Below, in pieces: positions 13,201 to 28,865 of a stretch of 64,000 bases of DNA (positions within the stretch are counted from its first letter, which is position 1; the number at the start of each line of letters is the position of its first letter). Where the stretch lies: assembly GCF_004798865.1 (NCBI RefSeq), contig NW_025335269.1, positions 20,101,474 through 20,165,473 of the forward strand. The letters run 5' to 3'. Origin of the DNA: Varanus komodoensis. Lineage: Eukaryota > Chordata > Lepidosauria > Squamata > Varanidae. Under the pieces are notes generated by a model, which saw only the letters and a program-made list of their open reading frames with translations, searched no databases and was not told the DNA's origin. A program made the position numbers and the translations under genes.

Positions 13201-13456
13201 GAAGATGAAACTCAAATACTTTGGCCACCTAATGAGATGGAAGGACTCCCTGGAGAAGAGCCTAATGCTGGGAACAATAGATGGCAAAAGAAGAAGGGGA
13301 CAACAGAGAATTGGGTGGCTAGATGGAGTCACTGAAGCAGTTGGTGTGAGCTTGAGTGGACTCCGGGGGGTGATGGAGGACAGGAAGGCCTGGAGGAATG
13401 TTGTCCATGGGGTCGCAATGGGTCGGACACGACTTTGCAACTAACTAACAACAAGA
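10295..13456 (+). mobile_element. Long BovB (RTE-clade) LINE, decayed, with assembly gap
   Basis: Near full-length BovB LINE. Endonuclease: TWNVRSM near 10,690, ISELKW, then MGDWNAK at 11,070 and HRNQIDYVL near 11,265. Reverse transcriptase: VRQGCILSPCLFNLY near 12,600 and YADD at 12727-12738. The C-terminal part near 13,200-13,440 (RKAWRNVVHGV, GRTRLCN) is followed by an AACAACAA-type end. Not active: the frame changes between 11,030 and 11,070, a stop falls at 11,301 (TAG where TGG is expected), further frame changes follow near 11,900 and 13,100, and about 60 bases look deleted near 13,078 compared with the fragment at 7,501. 100 Ns fall in the reverse transcriptase. BovB is common in squamates and known for horizontal transfer. 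Confidence 0.93.
12352..12451. other. Assembly gap (100 N) inside the BovB reverse transcriptase
   Basis: Exactly 100 Ns, a usual placeholder for a gap of unknown length. The bases directly after it (12452-12475) form an inverted repeat. Confidence 0.99.
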
Positions 13457-16126
<2,670 letters not shown>

Positions 16127-16216
16127 AAGGAAGGAAGGAAGGAAGGAAGGAAGGAAGGAAGGAAGGAAGGAAGGAGGGAGGGAGGGAGGGAGGGAGGGAG
16201 GGAGGGAAGGACGGAC
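16127..16216 (+). repeat. (GGAA)n(GGGA)n microsatellite
   Basis: About 12 AAGG units pass into about 9 AGGG units by a single base change in the unit. Confidence 0.98.
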
Positions 16217-16302
16217 AATAGAATAAAAAACACTAAGAGCACTTTGGCTCTTACTCTGTTCTCCCCAACCATCACAGGGAATAGATGGTTCTGAAGCCTA
16301 CA

Positions 16303-16450
16303 AGGGACCATAGCTCAGTGGCAAGGTCATGCTTTCCATTCAGAAAAAGCCAGGTTCAGCATCACCAGTAAAAAGGATGAGGTAGCAGGAGATGAGAACA
16401 AGGACAGCTGCTGACAGTCAAAGCAGACAATATTGGGCTTGGACACGGTT
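16303..16450 (+). mobile_element. tRNA-derived SINE (second family)
   Basis: CCATAGCTCAGTGGCAAGG (A-box), GCCAGGTTCAGCATC (B-box), then GCTGACAGTCAAAGCAGACA. A 3' remnant of the same family lies at 17,826-17,890. Confidence 0.65.
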
Positions 16451-17825
16451 CTGTAAAGGGTGGTTGCCAATCAGCTCCAGGCGCTCTTGGATGAGACTGA
16501 TTAACTGGACCCGTTTCTGCTAAGTTCAGACCTGGTTTTGGCATAGAAACAGCCTTGGTTTCCCTGTATGATGACCAGCACTGGGAGAGACAGGGGAGTG
16601 TGATAGCATTGACCATGATATTTTTCTGGGTGACTGAGTTGGGAGTGGGGGGCACTGCATTGCAGGGTCAGGGTTCAAAAAACCAAGGTCCCTGTGAAGC
16701 TGCTGAGGCTTGGGACATGTTTAGAATGAACAGAGAGAATGAGCTGTGCAGAAAAACATCCTGAAAGCTGCCATTTTGGGAATCCATCTTCAGGCATTGA
16801 TATTTCAGCTCTAGATTAGGGTTTGGGTTAAAGTCCAAGTCAGGGTAAAAAAAAAGGGTTTGCTCCCTTTCTGCCACTTTTTTACCCTGTGGGTAGGTGA
16901 CAGCCTCTTGGCATTTTTGCTCTTCCTCCTATGCCATATACCAGGCTGCCTGAACTGATCAGCTGCAAAGAACTTCTGTAATTTGCCCTAGGACTGCATG
17001 GAGCCCAAAGGCTCCTGGTTCCTTAGCCCTGATCAATGATTAATCAAAATGTATCTGCTTCTACCTTCAGTGTCTTTTGCTTTACTACATTCACTCCATT
17101 TTGGATTGTTACATGACTGCAGTGAAAAATTCAACACTGCACTCTGCAAAGTATCTATAAAAGTTGCTCAAACAACCTTTTACATAAAGCATGTTTACCT
17201 CTTACATTAACCAGGGATTTCTTGTTTAACTGTCATGATTTTCAAACAGTCTGGCAGCTGTTGTCACAACCAGTATGAAGCAGATCTCATTTGCTAAGAG
17301 CATTTCAGATTGACAAGAACAGGTCGTCCCTGTTCTACAACATGCATTTCTGTGTGCGTGCGTGCGTGCGTGCACACGTGGGGTTCTTGTCAGCAGCATC
17401 CATCATGGCCAGAGTATATTAAAACAGGCTGAATCATACTGAAATAATTAAATTCTGCATTTTGGCAGAAATATTGACTATGTAGCCACCTGAAAATGTT
17501 TGCAAATCTATATTTCAGTATCTTGTTAAACAAAGGGAAACAAAGGATGGGCCAAACTCTCTGCAGTGTAGGCAGGGATAAACAAGTACCAATGGACTGC
17601 CCCTATCCCCTTATTTAGGGTGCTCTCAGACCTTGCAGGTCACACTTGGGGTGCCAAAATAGAAATGAAGCCAACACTCTTCATTACAAACCCCCAAACC
17701 TGACATGTTACAAAGTGGCAACTAGTTCAAGCAGAAGACAGAATTCATTTCTGAGGTGTGCCTGGAAGAAATCCCTTGAAGCTGTAAAAGTAGACGACGT
17801 TTATTTATGAAGGGGAAAGGGAGAT

Positions 17826-17890
17826 GTGAGAGATCTTCACCAAAGAACATGAAGAGCAGCTGACAGTCAGAGCAGACAAGATTGGTAGAG
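17826..17890 (+). mobile_element. 3' remnant of the second tRNA-derived SINE family
   Basis: GAGCAGCTGACAGTCAGAGC and AGACAAGATTGG match the 3' part of the copy at 16,303. Confidence 0.5.
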
Positions 17891-18290
17891 GGAGTGGGCC
17901 TGCTTCTTCCAAAATGTACCCTTCCAAGGTTGTTATCTTGTAATCTGGATCAGAACTGGAAGAAGAGGCAGGGTCAGAATTCTTAGCTGCAATGCCACGA
18001 ATAACAAGCCCAGCAAGCTGCTTAGGGACTTTTTAAGTATTTGGCAGCATATAAATTGAAATATAAATAAATAAACAAACAAACCCAGCAATCAGCCAAG
18101 AACCTGGTAAGATATATGGTTAGATGGGAATTGATACAACACGATCAGTCCCACAGTCCAGGATCAGATCAGAACAGCTGACCAGCTGAGCAGTGCCCAA
18201 CATTCCCTTTGGCCCACAAAGCAGCAGAAACCATTCTGAGGGTGGAGTTAACTCTTTTTGACTGAGAATGGAGGAGGAAGGTTCTTAGTA
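17890..18290 (+). repeat. Unclassified dispersed repeat, copy 1
   Basis: GGGCCTGCTTCTTCCAAAAT, then GAACTGGAAGAAGAGGCAGG, as in copies at 25,545 and 44,785. Interrupted at about 18,026-18,085 by a LINE/SINE-like (AAAT)n tail. Confidence 0.6.
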
Positions 18291-19068
18291 TTAACCAACT
18301 TCTTAGCATTAAGCTGTATTTCCCTAATATCTGGTATTCAAACTTCACCTGTGCGCCTACCAGTTCCACCCATTATCTAGGTACTAGCTGTGAATGGGCT
18401 ACATTTTTTTACAGTTGTTCTTGTTCTTTATACTGGACTAGGACTGAGGATTGCCATCTGTAAAAGAGGGTGCAAGGCCAGTCAAGGCATGCAATGAAGC
18501 ATAATGCGCATGAAGGGTAGGCCAGTGGCAATGCTTCCCACAGATCTTCCTGGCCACAGCACTGCAATAGTCAGGAGTTGCATAAGCCCACAAGTGAGGG
18601 CACTAGGAAGAAATTGAGACCAGTGACTGCTGCTGGGAAGCCTAAGTGGCAGACACAAGCAGGAGGAATGAGTGCTGGTGTCTTTTTTAATGACTTCTGG
18701 AATGTTTATTTTCTGTTTGGCCAGCCTTAACATAGTTAAGACAGTAGTTGGAAGCCTCTGGTCTGATCTCTTTGGAAGTGGGTGAGACTGGTTTCCAACA
18801 ATTTGGCTAGAGACTAGATGAACAAAAGGGTATCAGTTGTTTTGCATGTTAATGGTAATAAAACCACATGGGGAATGCAGGGTTTCCAGCTAACTAGGAA
18901 AAAAAAGGTCACTAACCTCCCTGCCCTTCCCAATGTTACATTATTACTTAATAATTGTAATTTATCTTCTTAAAATGGGAGCCTGGCAGCTGCAAAGTGA
19001 AGTGCTACCTTCCAGCCCCATCTTTCTTTGGGTTTGAAAACCTGGTTTTCCTTGTACTTAGATGCAAG

Positions 19069-19104
<36 letters not shown>

Positions 19105-20009
19105 AGTTTCACTTATTTGCCTTCTAGGAGTTAGTCATTTTGTAAGCAATCTTGCCCAATATAGCAGTCATTTTATGAACAGGCAATTCCTCACCCTGTG
19201 GCAGCCATTTTGTGAGAGCACTCATGACATACTGCCAACATTCCAAAGTGCCACTTATCTAAAAAGGTCAGGGACATTTCCATTAACCACAACTTAATAT
19301 CACCTGTGAATGCAGCTACTGGAAAATGTTCCATTAGTTTCTCCCTGATGCCACATGGCTGGGATGAGAGAATATAAAAGTATACCTTTAAGGTATATGG
19401 ATGTGTTCTCTTTGCTTTGCCCTGTAAGAATATTTACTGCTTTGAAAGATGATGAAAGGATGTGCCAGAGTGAGAGCTATTTACATCTATTGCACAAGTA
19501 AACAATACACAAAATGAAATCTTAGCAAAAAAACACAAGATAAATGTTCTTTTTTCTCCCTCTCTGGACCACAACACATTTGGGGAAGTGCCTGGCTTTC
19601 ACCAGATAATTTCCACTTTTATGCTGAATTGCAGTTCTGAGACCATTAGTCCCTTGGACTGTGCCAGTGAAAATTTTAACCCATTTTGTCAAACCCTTCC
19701 TTCTAACTTCTCCTGTCAGGGCCTGCCTTTCCATCAAACAGCAATCAAATTGTACCCAGTCATGTATGATAGATGAAGTCAAACTTCTTAGCTTTTGCAT
19801 TGGTGCATAATAGAAGAGATTCACGGAACCACAGATACATCCATCATTTTTAAAAAATCTGTCACAGGAGGAGCTTTACATGATTGCTAGTTACTAACTG
19901 GACCACATGGAGCGCCCCCCCCCCCCCCCCAAGTTAAGAAGAAACAACTTGAGCACACCCAAGTGAAAAGAAGATAAAGATGATAAATTAGACAGAGCTT
20001 ACTCTCATT
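18291..20009. other. No gene recognised
   Basis: Holds a GT run and a poly-C run only. The stretch 20,351-21,376 holds another GT run. 21,941-23,685 and 24,442-25,544 show nothing. Confidence 0.5.
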
Positions 20010-20229
20010 AGGCTTGGGAGGGAAATTTGTTGGTTTTATTTTAGTGCAAACTTATCAAAACTGAAGATCCTGAATCACTGTGTGAACAAAAATGCATACT
20101 TCAATATTTGTACTTTTTTGGAGATGCAACTTCCCACTTTAAAAGCTTGCAAAAATGCATATGTTAGGAGAAAATGTATGTATTTGTGAAAATAACATAC
20201 TAAAATGTATATTGGGAAAATGCTTGCAA

Positions 20230-20260
<31 letters not shown>

Positions 20261-20350
20261 CCCTGCCTGTACAAGGCAAAATTGTATACAAAATTATCTG
20301 TTAGGAGAATGCACATGAAAATGCACATGAATTCAAATGCATACGTCAAC
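20010..20350. repeat. AT-rich repeat, possibly MITE family B
   Basis: Repeated AAAATGCATA-type units and TTAGGAGAA motifs resemble the interior of family B. An (AAAAC)n run lies at 20,227-20,262. Ends not defined. Confidence 0.35.
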
Positions 20351-20934
20351 AAAATTGCAAACTGATATAAAAATAAACTTAAATGGAAAAAGGGGGGAGA
20401 AACTGTGTAAAAGCAAAGCTGATTACTTCTTCCATTCCTACTCCCACTTATTAGCCAGAACCAGTCATAAAAAAGAAGGAACATTACCCTTTGGTTGGAA
20501 ATCATTTGCAGAGTACAACACAACACAAGTGAAAGGTGTCAGAAAGAAATCCAGTTGGTCTGCCTCATGCGGTTTTTGCTTCCCAAGTCTGATAAACAGA
20601 AAAACCATGCATGCACATGTGTGTTTTTATTTCCATCTTACTGCATGACTTCCCATTTGACTAAGGGCCAGATTCCATGTTCAGGAGCATATCTGTGACT
20701 ACAAACAAAGATTCAGAAGCATGGCTGACATATAATTATCAGTGACATCACCAGTTCTCAATCCATTAAAGGCTTAAGGTGCTATCCTAGGCATGTTGAG
20801 AGAAAAAGTCCTACCACTTCCAGAACTGAGGTATTGTAGGACATTATTTCTGTACAAACATGCATAGGATTATTAGAAAGTATATTAACATATGCTTTAT
20901 GTGTAATGCTGTGCGCGTATGTGTGTGCATCCAT

Positions 20935-20937
<3 letters not shown>

Positions 20938-20968
<31 letters not shown>
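20938..20968 (+). repeat. (GT)n microsatellite
   Basis: About 15 GT units. Shorter GT runs at 19,071-19,101 and 50,629-50,647; (GTGC)n at 17,353-17,375; poly-C at 19,915-19,930; (GAT)n at 47,776-47,798; (CT)n at 61,358-61,385. Confidence 0.95.
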
Positions 20969-20970
<2 letters not shown>

Positions 20971-21376
20971 TTGTCAGCCACCCAGTGAATTGATGTTAAA
21001 GAAATATAAACAAACAGAAAACTGTCTCACTAAATTCCTCTGCTTCTAATGGTGCTTTCAGCATGCATCCAGGTTGTGTTTCAAGAGTAGAACCATTATA
21101 TACAAAATGTTAGTTTGTAGTGTTTGAACAGTGTTTGACTGTTGTTGCATTAAAGGATGTGAATTGGTGTGAATTTGTCTTTAGAATCCATCCTCCATAG
21201 TTGTTAAAGTATGTTTTAGATTCCCAAGACCTTGCTGTTATCTTTTTCCTGTGACTGTTTCCTCCTGTTAAACTGAAGATGTGAAGTTAGGTTGTTTCTC
21301 ATTGTCAGAAATTTTGAGAATATAGGTTTTAAAGGCCCTTGAAATGGAATAACATGAAGATGCCTATTGATTTATA

Positions 21377-21940
21377 CCGTAGTACCTTGCTTCACAAACT
21401 TAATTCATTCCATGATTCTGGTCACGATCCGAATTGGTTGTGGACCAAGTCAAATTCCCCCATAAGGTTCTATATAAATAAGGTTAATCCGTTCTGAACC
21501 CTACAAATGGGGTCGTGAACCGATTCTGGTCGCAAACCAAGTCAAATTTGCCCATAAGATTCAATGTAAATAAGGTTAATCTGTTCTGTAAATATTTTTA
21601 TCACAAAAACTTGAAACAAAGTAATAAAGAACAACAAAGTAACAAAGTACAGTTGAATATTATTATTCAATAATAATTATTATTATTGAATAATACTTTA
21701 CAGTACTCTATGTGCTATAAATCACACAAAAAAGCTTCAGAACAAGTGACCATAGGTCTGTCTGTGGCCACGAGCAGGGAAGATGGCTGCGATAGTGATT
21801 GTGTTTGTGCAGGGAAGATGGCCGCCACGTGGTTATCACCCGATGTGGAGTTCACGAACAGAGGCAAAATTTTTCCGAAATTTTTGTTCATGAACCAATT
21901 TGGTTGTGAACTGAGGCGCTTGTGAACCGAGGTACCACTG
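21377..21940. mobile_element. Tc1/mariner-type MITE, second copy
   Basis: Ends GTAGTACCTTGCTTCACAAA and GTGAACCGAGGTACCACTG match the element at 53,810; TA precedes it, CA follows. It shares AAGATGGC units inside. An AT-rich stretch (21,590-21,690) replaces part of the GC-rich core. Decayed. Confidence 0.7.
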
Positions 21941-23689
21941 CACTAATATTTTTACCCCTCTGTAGAGAAGAATGCAGCAGCAATATGAACTTAAGACACC
22001 ATCTATAGGAGAGACATGCAAATTTCCTGAGCTATAAATATAGCCAGGAAGCTGCAAATATTATAAAGAGATATTGTTATATTAGCGTTGACTGGCCTTG
22101 TATATGCACACTGTATTTTCTTCTCCAAGACAAACCACACAGGATCACATCTCTTTGTCCTGGTTTCTATGACAGAAATACAAAATATGCAGGGGACCGA
22201 TGTTTACAGGGAAATATATGCAGTATGTGGAGAAGATGCAGAAACAAAGCAGTAGCAAATCAGGTCTGGCCAGGGCTTTCTGTACTAAATTGGCAAGGAT
22301 CATTTCTCAGCCATTTCTCCCACCTTGAACTTGTCTGCTTATTTTGGATGTGAGGAAAAATTGTTCATGGTGGGATAGAAAATCTGCGTGGCCATCTTTT
22401 TATTTTCCCAGGAGACCCTGTTTTGATGTGCTGCCTGAATTTTGCAGGGAATAAAAATAGCTGCTATCATTGCAAAACATGTCCTTTTGCACATACTGGG
22501 GTTGGAGGTCAGGCATCATTACAGTGAACCTCAGCTGAACACCAAGACACACACACTCAAAGAGTGGGTGGTATGCTCCCACCAGCTTACATTATCCAAG
22601 ATAATGGATTATCCATGTTTCGTGTTAAATGCCCCTCCAAAGAAAAGCTGGCAATTAAAATATGTTAAAAATATGAAGTCATGGCGGGTTCTTCCAAAAA
22701 ACTGTGTCTTTCAGCCTGAACTACTAAGGGTGCAATCTAATGTTTGTTTCAATGAAAGAGTGTCCTACAAACCCTAGCATGTCCCAGCCAGCATGCCCCA
22801 TGGCCCAGACTGGCAACCCCATGAACGAAAGTCCTCCAAATTTCTTATTTTGACAGCCCTGCTCAGGTAAGTTCAAGGCAGTGGCTTCCCTCATGGAGTC
22901 AATCCATAAATCAAAGTGACTTACTCCTAAGGAAATATGCTGAAAAATCAGCTAAATGGTTCAGAGAGAAACACTCTCCCTTTCATGGGGAGAGGGCATT
23001 TCACAAAAGCATTTCTTCCTGAATGATTGAGTCAATTTCATGAATTTTTTGTGACTCACTCTTTCTCCCCAGCTCAGAAGTCTTATTGGTGCTTCAGTGC
23101 TTTTCACTAAAGCACCTGAAAATGAAGCTTTTCACTGAAGCATCTGTAAATGTCCTTTAAAGCTAATTTTCACTGTTCCACTAATCTACCATTGATCATC
23201 TTGCTCCAGTGTCTGTGCTAACTGACTAGCTTTGATTTTCAGGTCAATATTGAGGCTGGACATTCAGCCTGGGTGCTACAGGTAGAAACAGTTCATATGA
23301 ACAGGTGTGAGGTTCAACAGCCCGGTATTATAGGCATGATATGGGGACAAGGAACTAGCAAAGTCATCAAAGGTACTGGAAAAAAGTTTCTGCTCCTGTA
23401 TCTCTCCAGAATCTTCCACTGAGCCCACCTGGGTCATCTCCTTCAGTTTTATATTCTCTACCTGATTTCCAAAATAGGTTCATTTCTCAAATCATGTGTA
23501 TTTACAACTAACAACCAATTTAAAAGATCATGGGATATCTCCCTGGTAACGACCATCTCTTCTTTCTGGACAATTCTGATCAGCAGGCCAACAACTAATT
23601 GTGCTGTTCACTGTTCTTGCACATTCATTGAGAAAGAGAGAGAGAAGGAGAGGGAGATACCAAGCCAGACAGATCTATCTTTTGCAATG

Positions 23690-24110
23690 TGTGCTTTTTT
23701 TCTCATAGAATGCACCGGAACAGAGTTCTGGCACCATTTTTTGACAGATTTTCCAAGTTTTAAAAGTAACTTTTGAAAATTTGATGTTTGGTCCACATGG
23801 ATTTGAATCGCCCCATCGAGCGTAGCAGGTTGGCGGCAAAATCATTAAAACGGTGCATGCAGGCTGCTTGTGTGTCGAACCTGATGCGTACATACTTCGT
23901 CTGCACTGGTTGTGATGGCACTGCTCAGCTTGTGGCACTGCTTGGCTTGTGATTGGGCATGTGGTTGCACGCTGAGCTTACTGCGGGTGGCAACCGTTAT
24001 GTTTCGTTACACAGCTGAAGTGTGTGGGTGTGTGTACAGTGATTGACTACGTATGAAAGGTAAATAATTTCATAAGTTCCGGCACCCTTTTTCTTACAAA
24101 AAAAGCCCTG
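23690..24110 (-). mobile_element. hAT-type MITE family A, copy 2 (inverted)
   Basis: Reverse-complement match to 1,954-2,359 over its whole length (for example AAGTAACTTTTGAAAATTTG). AATGTGTG occurs at both flanks (23,686-23,693 and 24,111-24,118) as a possible target duplication, which would imply slight loss of one terminus. Confidence 0.85.
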
Positions 24111-24170
24111 AATGTGTGTGTGGTTAACTTTTAATTACAATTCACATGTAGCTTGCCATGTGACATGTGA

Positions 24171-24441
24171 GAGCCAGTGTGGTGTACTGGTTAAGAGCGT
24201 GGGACTGGGACTCAGACGATCTGGGTTCTAGTCCCCGTTCAGCCATGGAGCCAACTGGGTGACTTTGGGCCAGTCATAGACTCTCAGCACAACCTGCTTC
24301 ACAGGGTTATTTTTGTGGGATAAGATTGAGAGCAGGAGGAGGAGAATGATGTAAGTCACTTTCTTCATATTCTGCCTTCTTCTGTTAAATAACACAAAGT
24401 AAGTAAGTAAGTAAGTAAGTAAATAAATAAATAAATAAATG
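24171..24441 (+). mobile_element. tRNA-derived CORE-type SINE
   Basis: A-box region GGTGTACTGGTTAAGAGC, B-box GGTTCTAGTCC near 24,224, CORE-like TGGGTGACTTTGGGCCAGTC, tail (AAGT)n/(AAAT)n. Full length; same family at 6,326, 38,247 and 50,452. Confidence 0.8.
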
Positions 24442-25544
24442 ACATAAGGAACAAGTTAAATAAGCAATGTGTTAAGGACCACTGACTAGAAAAGTAAAGT
24501 GCTTATATTTAAGAACTAATAGAAAGTGCACCCTGCTAAGTGCTAAAAGGATTCCATGTTGTTGTAAATCAGCACACTAATGTGACATCTACCAATTACT
24601 ATCCATTTTGTTCATTCTTTAATGAAATATCTGAACTGCAAAGAGGAAATAGTTTAAAACCATTTAAAGTACCCCCACTCCCTATAGCAATTTACATCTC
24701 AATTTAAGCACTGTTTTAGACTGCTTTGATTTAAATCAATCCACCTTGCTATATAATGATTCTGCCATGAAAAGAAATATTGCAAGGAGACGTTTTCAGA
24801 ACTTTGACTTACCTGAATGTTCCCTAGACGACAATCACATGCTGATGTTCTCTTGCACTCTTGCTGTTTCCTAACATATCCTTAATAGAAGGCCTTATAG
24901 ACCTTAACAGGCCACAAATTCTTCACAGTAAGCAGATATTTTAAAAACAGAAGGTTAAAGCAATTTGCACTCATCATGTTGTCCTCTACCATACTCTCTG
25001 CATGGTAATTTTATTCTCAAAAAGAGGAATTTACCCTAGAAACCACAATGAACATTCCAGAACAGGAGATTTTTGTATGGAGGTGAAGTTTATGAGGTAA
25101 GACTTAATTCCCCAATTTGATAAAGGGTGGCCAGTGTAATGTCAAAACTATACGATTAAGGGGCAATCTTATCACTCTACCCTTCATGTATATAAGCCTC
25201 TGAACTTGGAGGCTTACCTGCATTCTAGGCCTCAAAAAAAAAAGGACCAGCAGTAGTGATCTTCATTGCCTTGTAACATGAATTTTATCTGGATGCCATG
25301 TAGATAAAGCACAGGCTGATAGGAATCAATATAATTTCTCAGTCCTCACCCCAGATGCCTGTGTTTTTCTTTCCTCTGAGGCACATTCATGACCTCAAGG
25401 AATAGCCAGTGTGGTTCTCTCTATGCCAACTACGAGAGGGCAGGACAAGGAGAGGCTTTTGGCATCCCAAAAGATCTCAGAACTGGGGCTCTGATATTCT
25501 TATGCTCCTCTCTGTATTCTTCTAGGTTTTAAGGAAAAGTCTAG

Positions 25545-25944
25545 AGGGTGGAGGGACTGGGCCTGCTTTTTCCAAAATACAGAATACCAACGTGGTGACC
25601 TTGGAGTCCGAATCTAAACTGAAAGAAGAGGTGAGGTCCGAGTTCTTAGCTGGCGTGCCAAGATAAGCTCAGTGGCTTGTCAGCACCAAACCACCTCTGG
25701 TTTTGGGGGAAGCATTAGGAAACAGGCAGAACCAAAGAAAGAAGGGTGCAACAGTCAGTCCCTTCATCTGACAGTAGCTCAAGACAGCAGGTCAATGCAA
25801 GTGAGGGAGAAGCAGGAAGGGCTGATGCATGCAGGGAAATGACACTTTTAAAAAGTTTGGGTGGGGGGAGACTGGCTATATTTTATTGTGTTGTAAGCCG
25901 CCCTGAGGCTTTGGCAAGGGGCGGCATAGAAATGTAATAATAAT

Positions 25945-25976
<32 letters not shown>

Positions 25977-26105
25977 CTGAGTAGCATCCAATAGTCCCAC
26001 CACCTTCTGGACCACATGCATTGGTAACTTCCCTGAGGGTACAGTTAGTCCTATTTGGTTGGCAAGGGAAGAGGTGGACTCTTCTTGACAAGAGTGGCCA
26101 TCTTC
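25545..26105 (+). repeat. Unclassified dispersed repeat, copy 2
   Basis: GGGCCTGCTTTTTCCAAAAT and CTGAAAGAAGAGGTGAGGTC; split by an L2 tail (25,866-25,980); resumes with CCCTGAGGGTACAGTTAGTC. Confidence 0.6.
25866..25980 (+). mobile_element. L2-clade LINE tail ending in (AAC)n
   Basis: TGTAAGCCGCCCTGAGGCTT and GGGGCGGCATAGAAATG, then (AAT)n/(AAC)n at 25,938-25,977. It interrupts the unclassified repeat copy at 25,545-26,105. Confidence 0.7.
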
Positions 26106-27194
26106 CTAATTAGCAGACTTCCTAACATCTTTTGCTTACAACCTTTTGCCAACTTTGACATAAAAAAAAAACGTAGTTAGAAACATTTGGTCTTGGATCT
26201 GCATGAAAGCAAAAGCAGAGAAGAAAAGATTAGCTTCTGCCTCAGTTGGAGAATGTGTTTGTATCAATGGTGGAAGGCCGAGTAGATGTGTGAGTGCACA
26301 TATAGATGTGTATTCATACACATGTGCAGCCTCCAGCCTCCCAACTAATATGGTAATTGGCCCTAAGGGCTAAAAAGGCTGTGCACCCCTGGAATTGAGC
26401 CTTCAGATTCAAACTCTATGCCCTTGGAGGACTAACAGGGACATGAACTCTGTACCTGCCCCCTTCCAATTTCCCCATGTTGTTAAGTGAGATCTGAAGA
26501 AGAAATGTAACAGATCACATTTCACTGAACTCTGTGCTATCGGGGCTCCCAATCTCTTAGAAGACTGTGACCACATTTAACTGAATGTGCTTACACTCCC
26601 TTTTCTGACCTTTCCCTTCAACACAGGGAGATCTCAGCTGAAGGGCAGGAGGCACCTTGTGTATCCCCACCTGTGCTCCATAAGCACAGATTCTGAATGC
26701 CTGAAGGCTGATGAAAATTCAGGAGGAAACCTGCAGAGACCTGCAACAAAATTTTGCAGTGCAGAATGCTCCTGTTCAGGGGGCCGGTCTGTGTCCCCAT
26801 CTAGGATATTTCATTGCATCTCTCACTATCAAGTCGTTGCTGACTTCTTTGTCTTAGTTTTTTGGTTATTCTGCAGACCTCCCTTCTTGTGTTTGGATGG
26901 TGTTATTTTGGTTGTGTAACAACTCGCATTTGGAGTTCACTGTTTGCACAGAGGGGGTACATGGGGGAATTTGACATTAGGAAATTGCACATTGGGGGGT
27001 ACATGAGGAAAATGATAACTGCTGTTTAGATAGTGGGTTTGGCCACTCAGCACAGAATGAAACTGTAAATGTGGTGTAAAGCTTTGGGCCAACCAAGAGC
27101 TGGGTTCCTGAATTGCAATGAGATTTTTGTTTGTTTGCTTGCTTTGATACCCTCAAAAACTGATGATAAACAAAAGCTATATACCTGATTCTAC

Positions 27195-27530
27195 ATGTAA
27201 TTACTGCAGTGAGGATTGTATTTGCCCAACATTGGAGGAGTGAAGAGCCACCTACTGAAGAATTGATCTTAAAAAAGATTTTGAATTGTGCAGAAATGGA
27301 CAGATTGACCTTGTCTCTGAAGGAAGAGGATACATATTTCTATCAAACTTTGAACTTCTTTTACTATTGGCTAGAGAAACGGGACTATGTGTAGATTTGA
27401 ATATGGCAATGAACTCTTAAAAAGAGTGAGATGCTGACCCAGTATGTCCGATGTCTTAAATGACTGATGTTTTTAATGTTAGTTTCTAGAAAAATAATAA
27501 AAAAATATTTTTAAAAACTGGTGTGCTACT
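27195..27530 (+). mobile_element. L1 LINE 3' end (ORF2 C-terminus and 3' UTR)
   Basis: Reads VRIVFAQHWRSEEPPTEELI, then EMDRLTLSLKEED and WLEKRDYV with a stop near 27,394; the 3' UTR has CTGACCCAGTA and CTGATGTTTTTAA in common with the copy at 3,158, and ends in an A-rich tail. Confidence 0.8.
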
Positions 27531-28810
27531 CTGAATCTTGGCAGGTGTGATTCCTGAAAATAAAGCAATTATTTCTACAAATCTTGCCTAGTCTAGTAAG
27601 AAATACCAAAAGGTGCCAGGAATTCCCTTAAGAGAGAGAATGTATGTTTGTGTGTGAGAGAGAGCACATGCACAACAAAAAGCAATGCACCTAATTTCTT
27701 GATATTTAGCAAGCAAACCTATTCTTTTTTGACAAACATGCAGGGCATGATAGTCAGTGGGAGGTATAAAGTCTCACATTTCCAAATACCAGTGCAAGTT
27801 TGAAGAGGGTTGTACAGCTTGGTTTAGGGCTACTTTCTGAAGCACAAAGCAAATGATCCTGTGGCTTCTGGATGTTGTTGGCCAAGGGGCAGATATAGAA
27901 TCATTTGGATTGCCAGATCTGAGCTCAGAAACACAACTTCAGCCTTGGAGTAGTGATTCTATGCTCTGGCCCCTCAGCCACACTGGCTGGCTCCATGAGA
28001 AGTTGAAGGGCATTGGGGGGCAGGCTGCACGGACCAGGGTACACTGTTCCCCTGACCAAAGTGCTCCAGAAAATGTCCATCTAAGCAAAAACACAGAGTG
28101 GGAGGCGCAGTGGAGGCAGCGTTCACCCTCAACTGTTCCTTCTACTTTGTATGTGATGGCCAGAAGCCTCTGAGTTGATGGGTATCCCAACTTGACTGCA
28201 TCCTTAGTCAGTTTACACATTGATCTTGGGGGTGGTGCCCACCTTTAATGTAAATGTAACTCCTCTGAAATATTGGTTGTGGGGAGGGCCAAGAAAGAGC
28301 AGGGCTGTGAGTACGAGATTTGAATCAGAAGCTGAGGAAGAGATGGAGAAGCAGGAGCTGCTGTTGCCATGTAGACTGCTAAGGCCCTTGCCAAGCTGGT
28401 CTAGGTATAATTCCTAAATGTTTGTGTTGGACTGGCAAACCCACATAGTGAATTCATGTATATGCAATTGAATTGGTATTTTATTCCAGGATTTTGAAGA
28501 TCTTGCATATGGAGCTGATTCTTCTCTGTTATGGGTACTCAATCCAGATATCTTGGATCTATTTGTTTGAATTTTGTATTTAAAAAAGGACACTTGAACT
28601 TTGCAATTCTACAAGCAACTTCTATATAAGGGCTGTTGCTGAGGTCTCAGTGTACAAGTTGTAGCATTTTGTTATTACAATTGCTCATGAATTGTTTGTT
28701 ATAAAATTGTGAATCAGAAGCGATTCATTTTGTGAAATTGTGTTTGCAAATGTTCATTAATAAATCTGTAAATAAATAGCTCTACCAGTAGTACATAAGT
28801 ACATATCTAT

Positions 28811-28811
28811 C

Positions 28812-28863
<52 letters not shown>
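28811..28863 (+). repeat. (TATC)n microsatellite
   Basis: About 13 perfect CTAT units, followed by a LINE/SINE-like tail reading on minus. Confidence 0.97.

Positions 28864-28865
<2 letters not shown>

Noticed and set aside
24200-24240. tRNA gene
   Set aside because: A- and B-box sequence belongs to a SINE; no cloverleaf with acceptor stem.
28811-28863. CRISPR-like regular repeat
   Set aside because: Plain tetranucleotide microsatellite without spacers, in a vertebrate genome.
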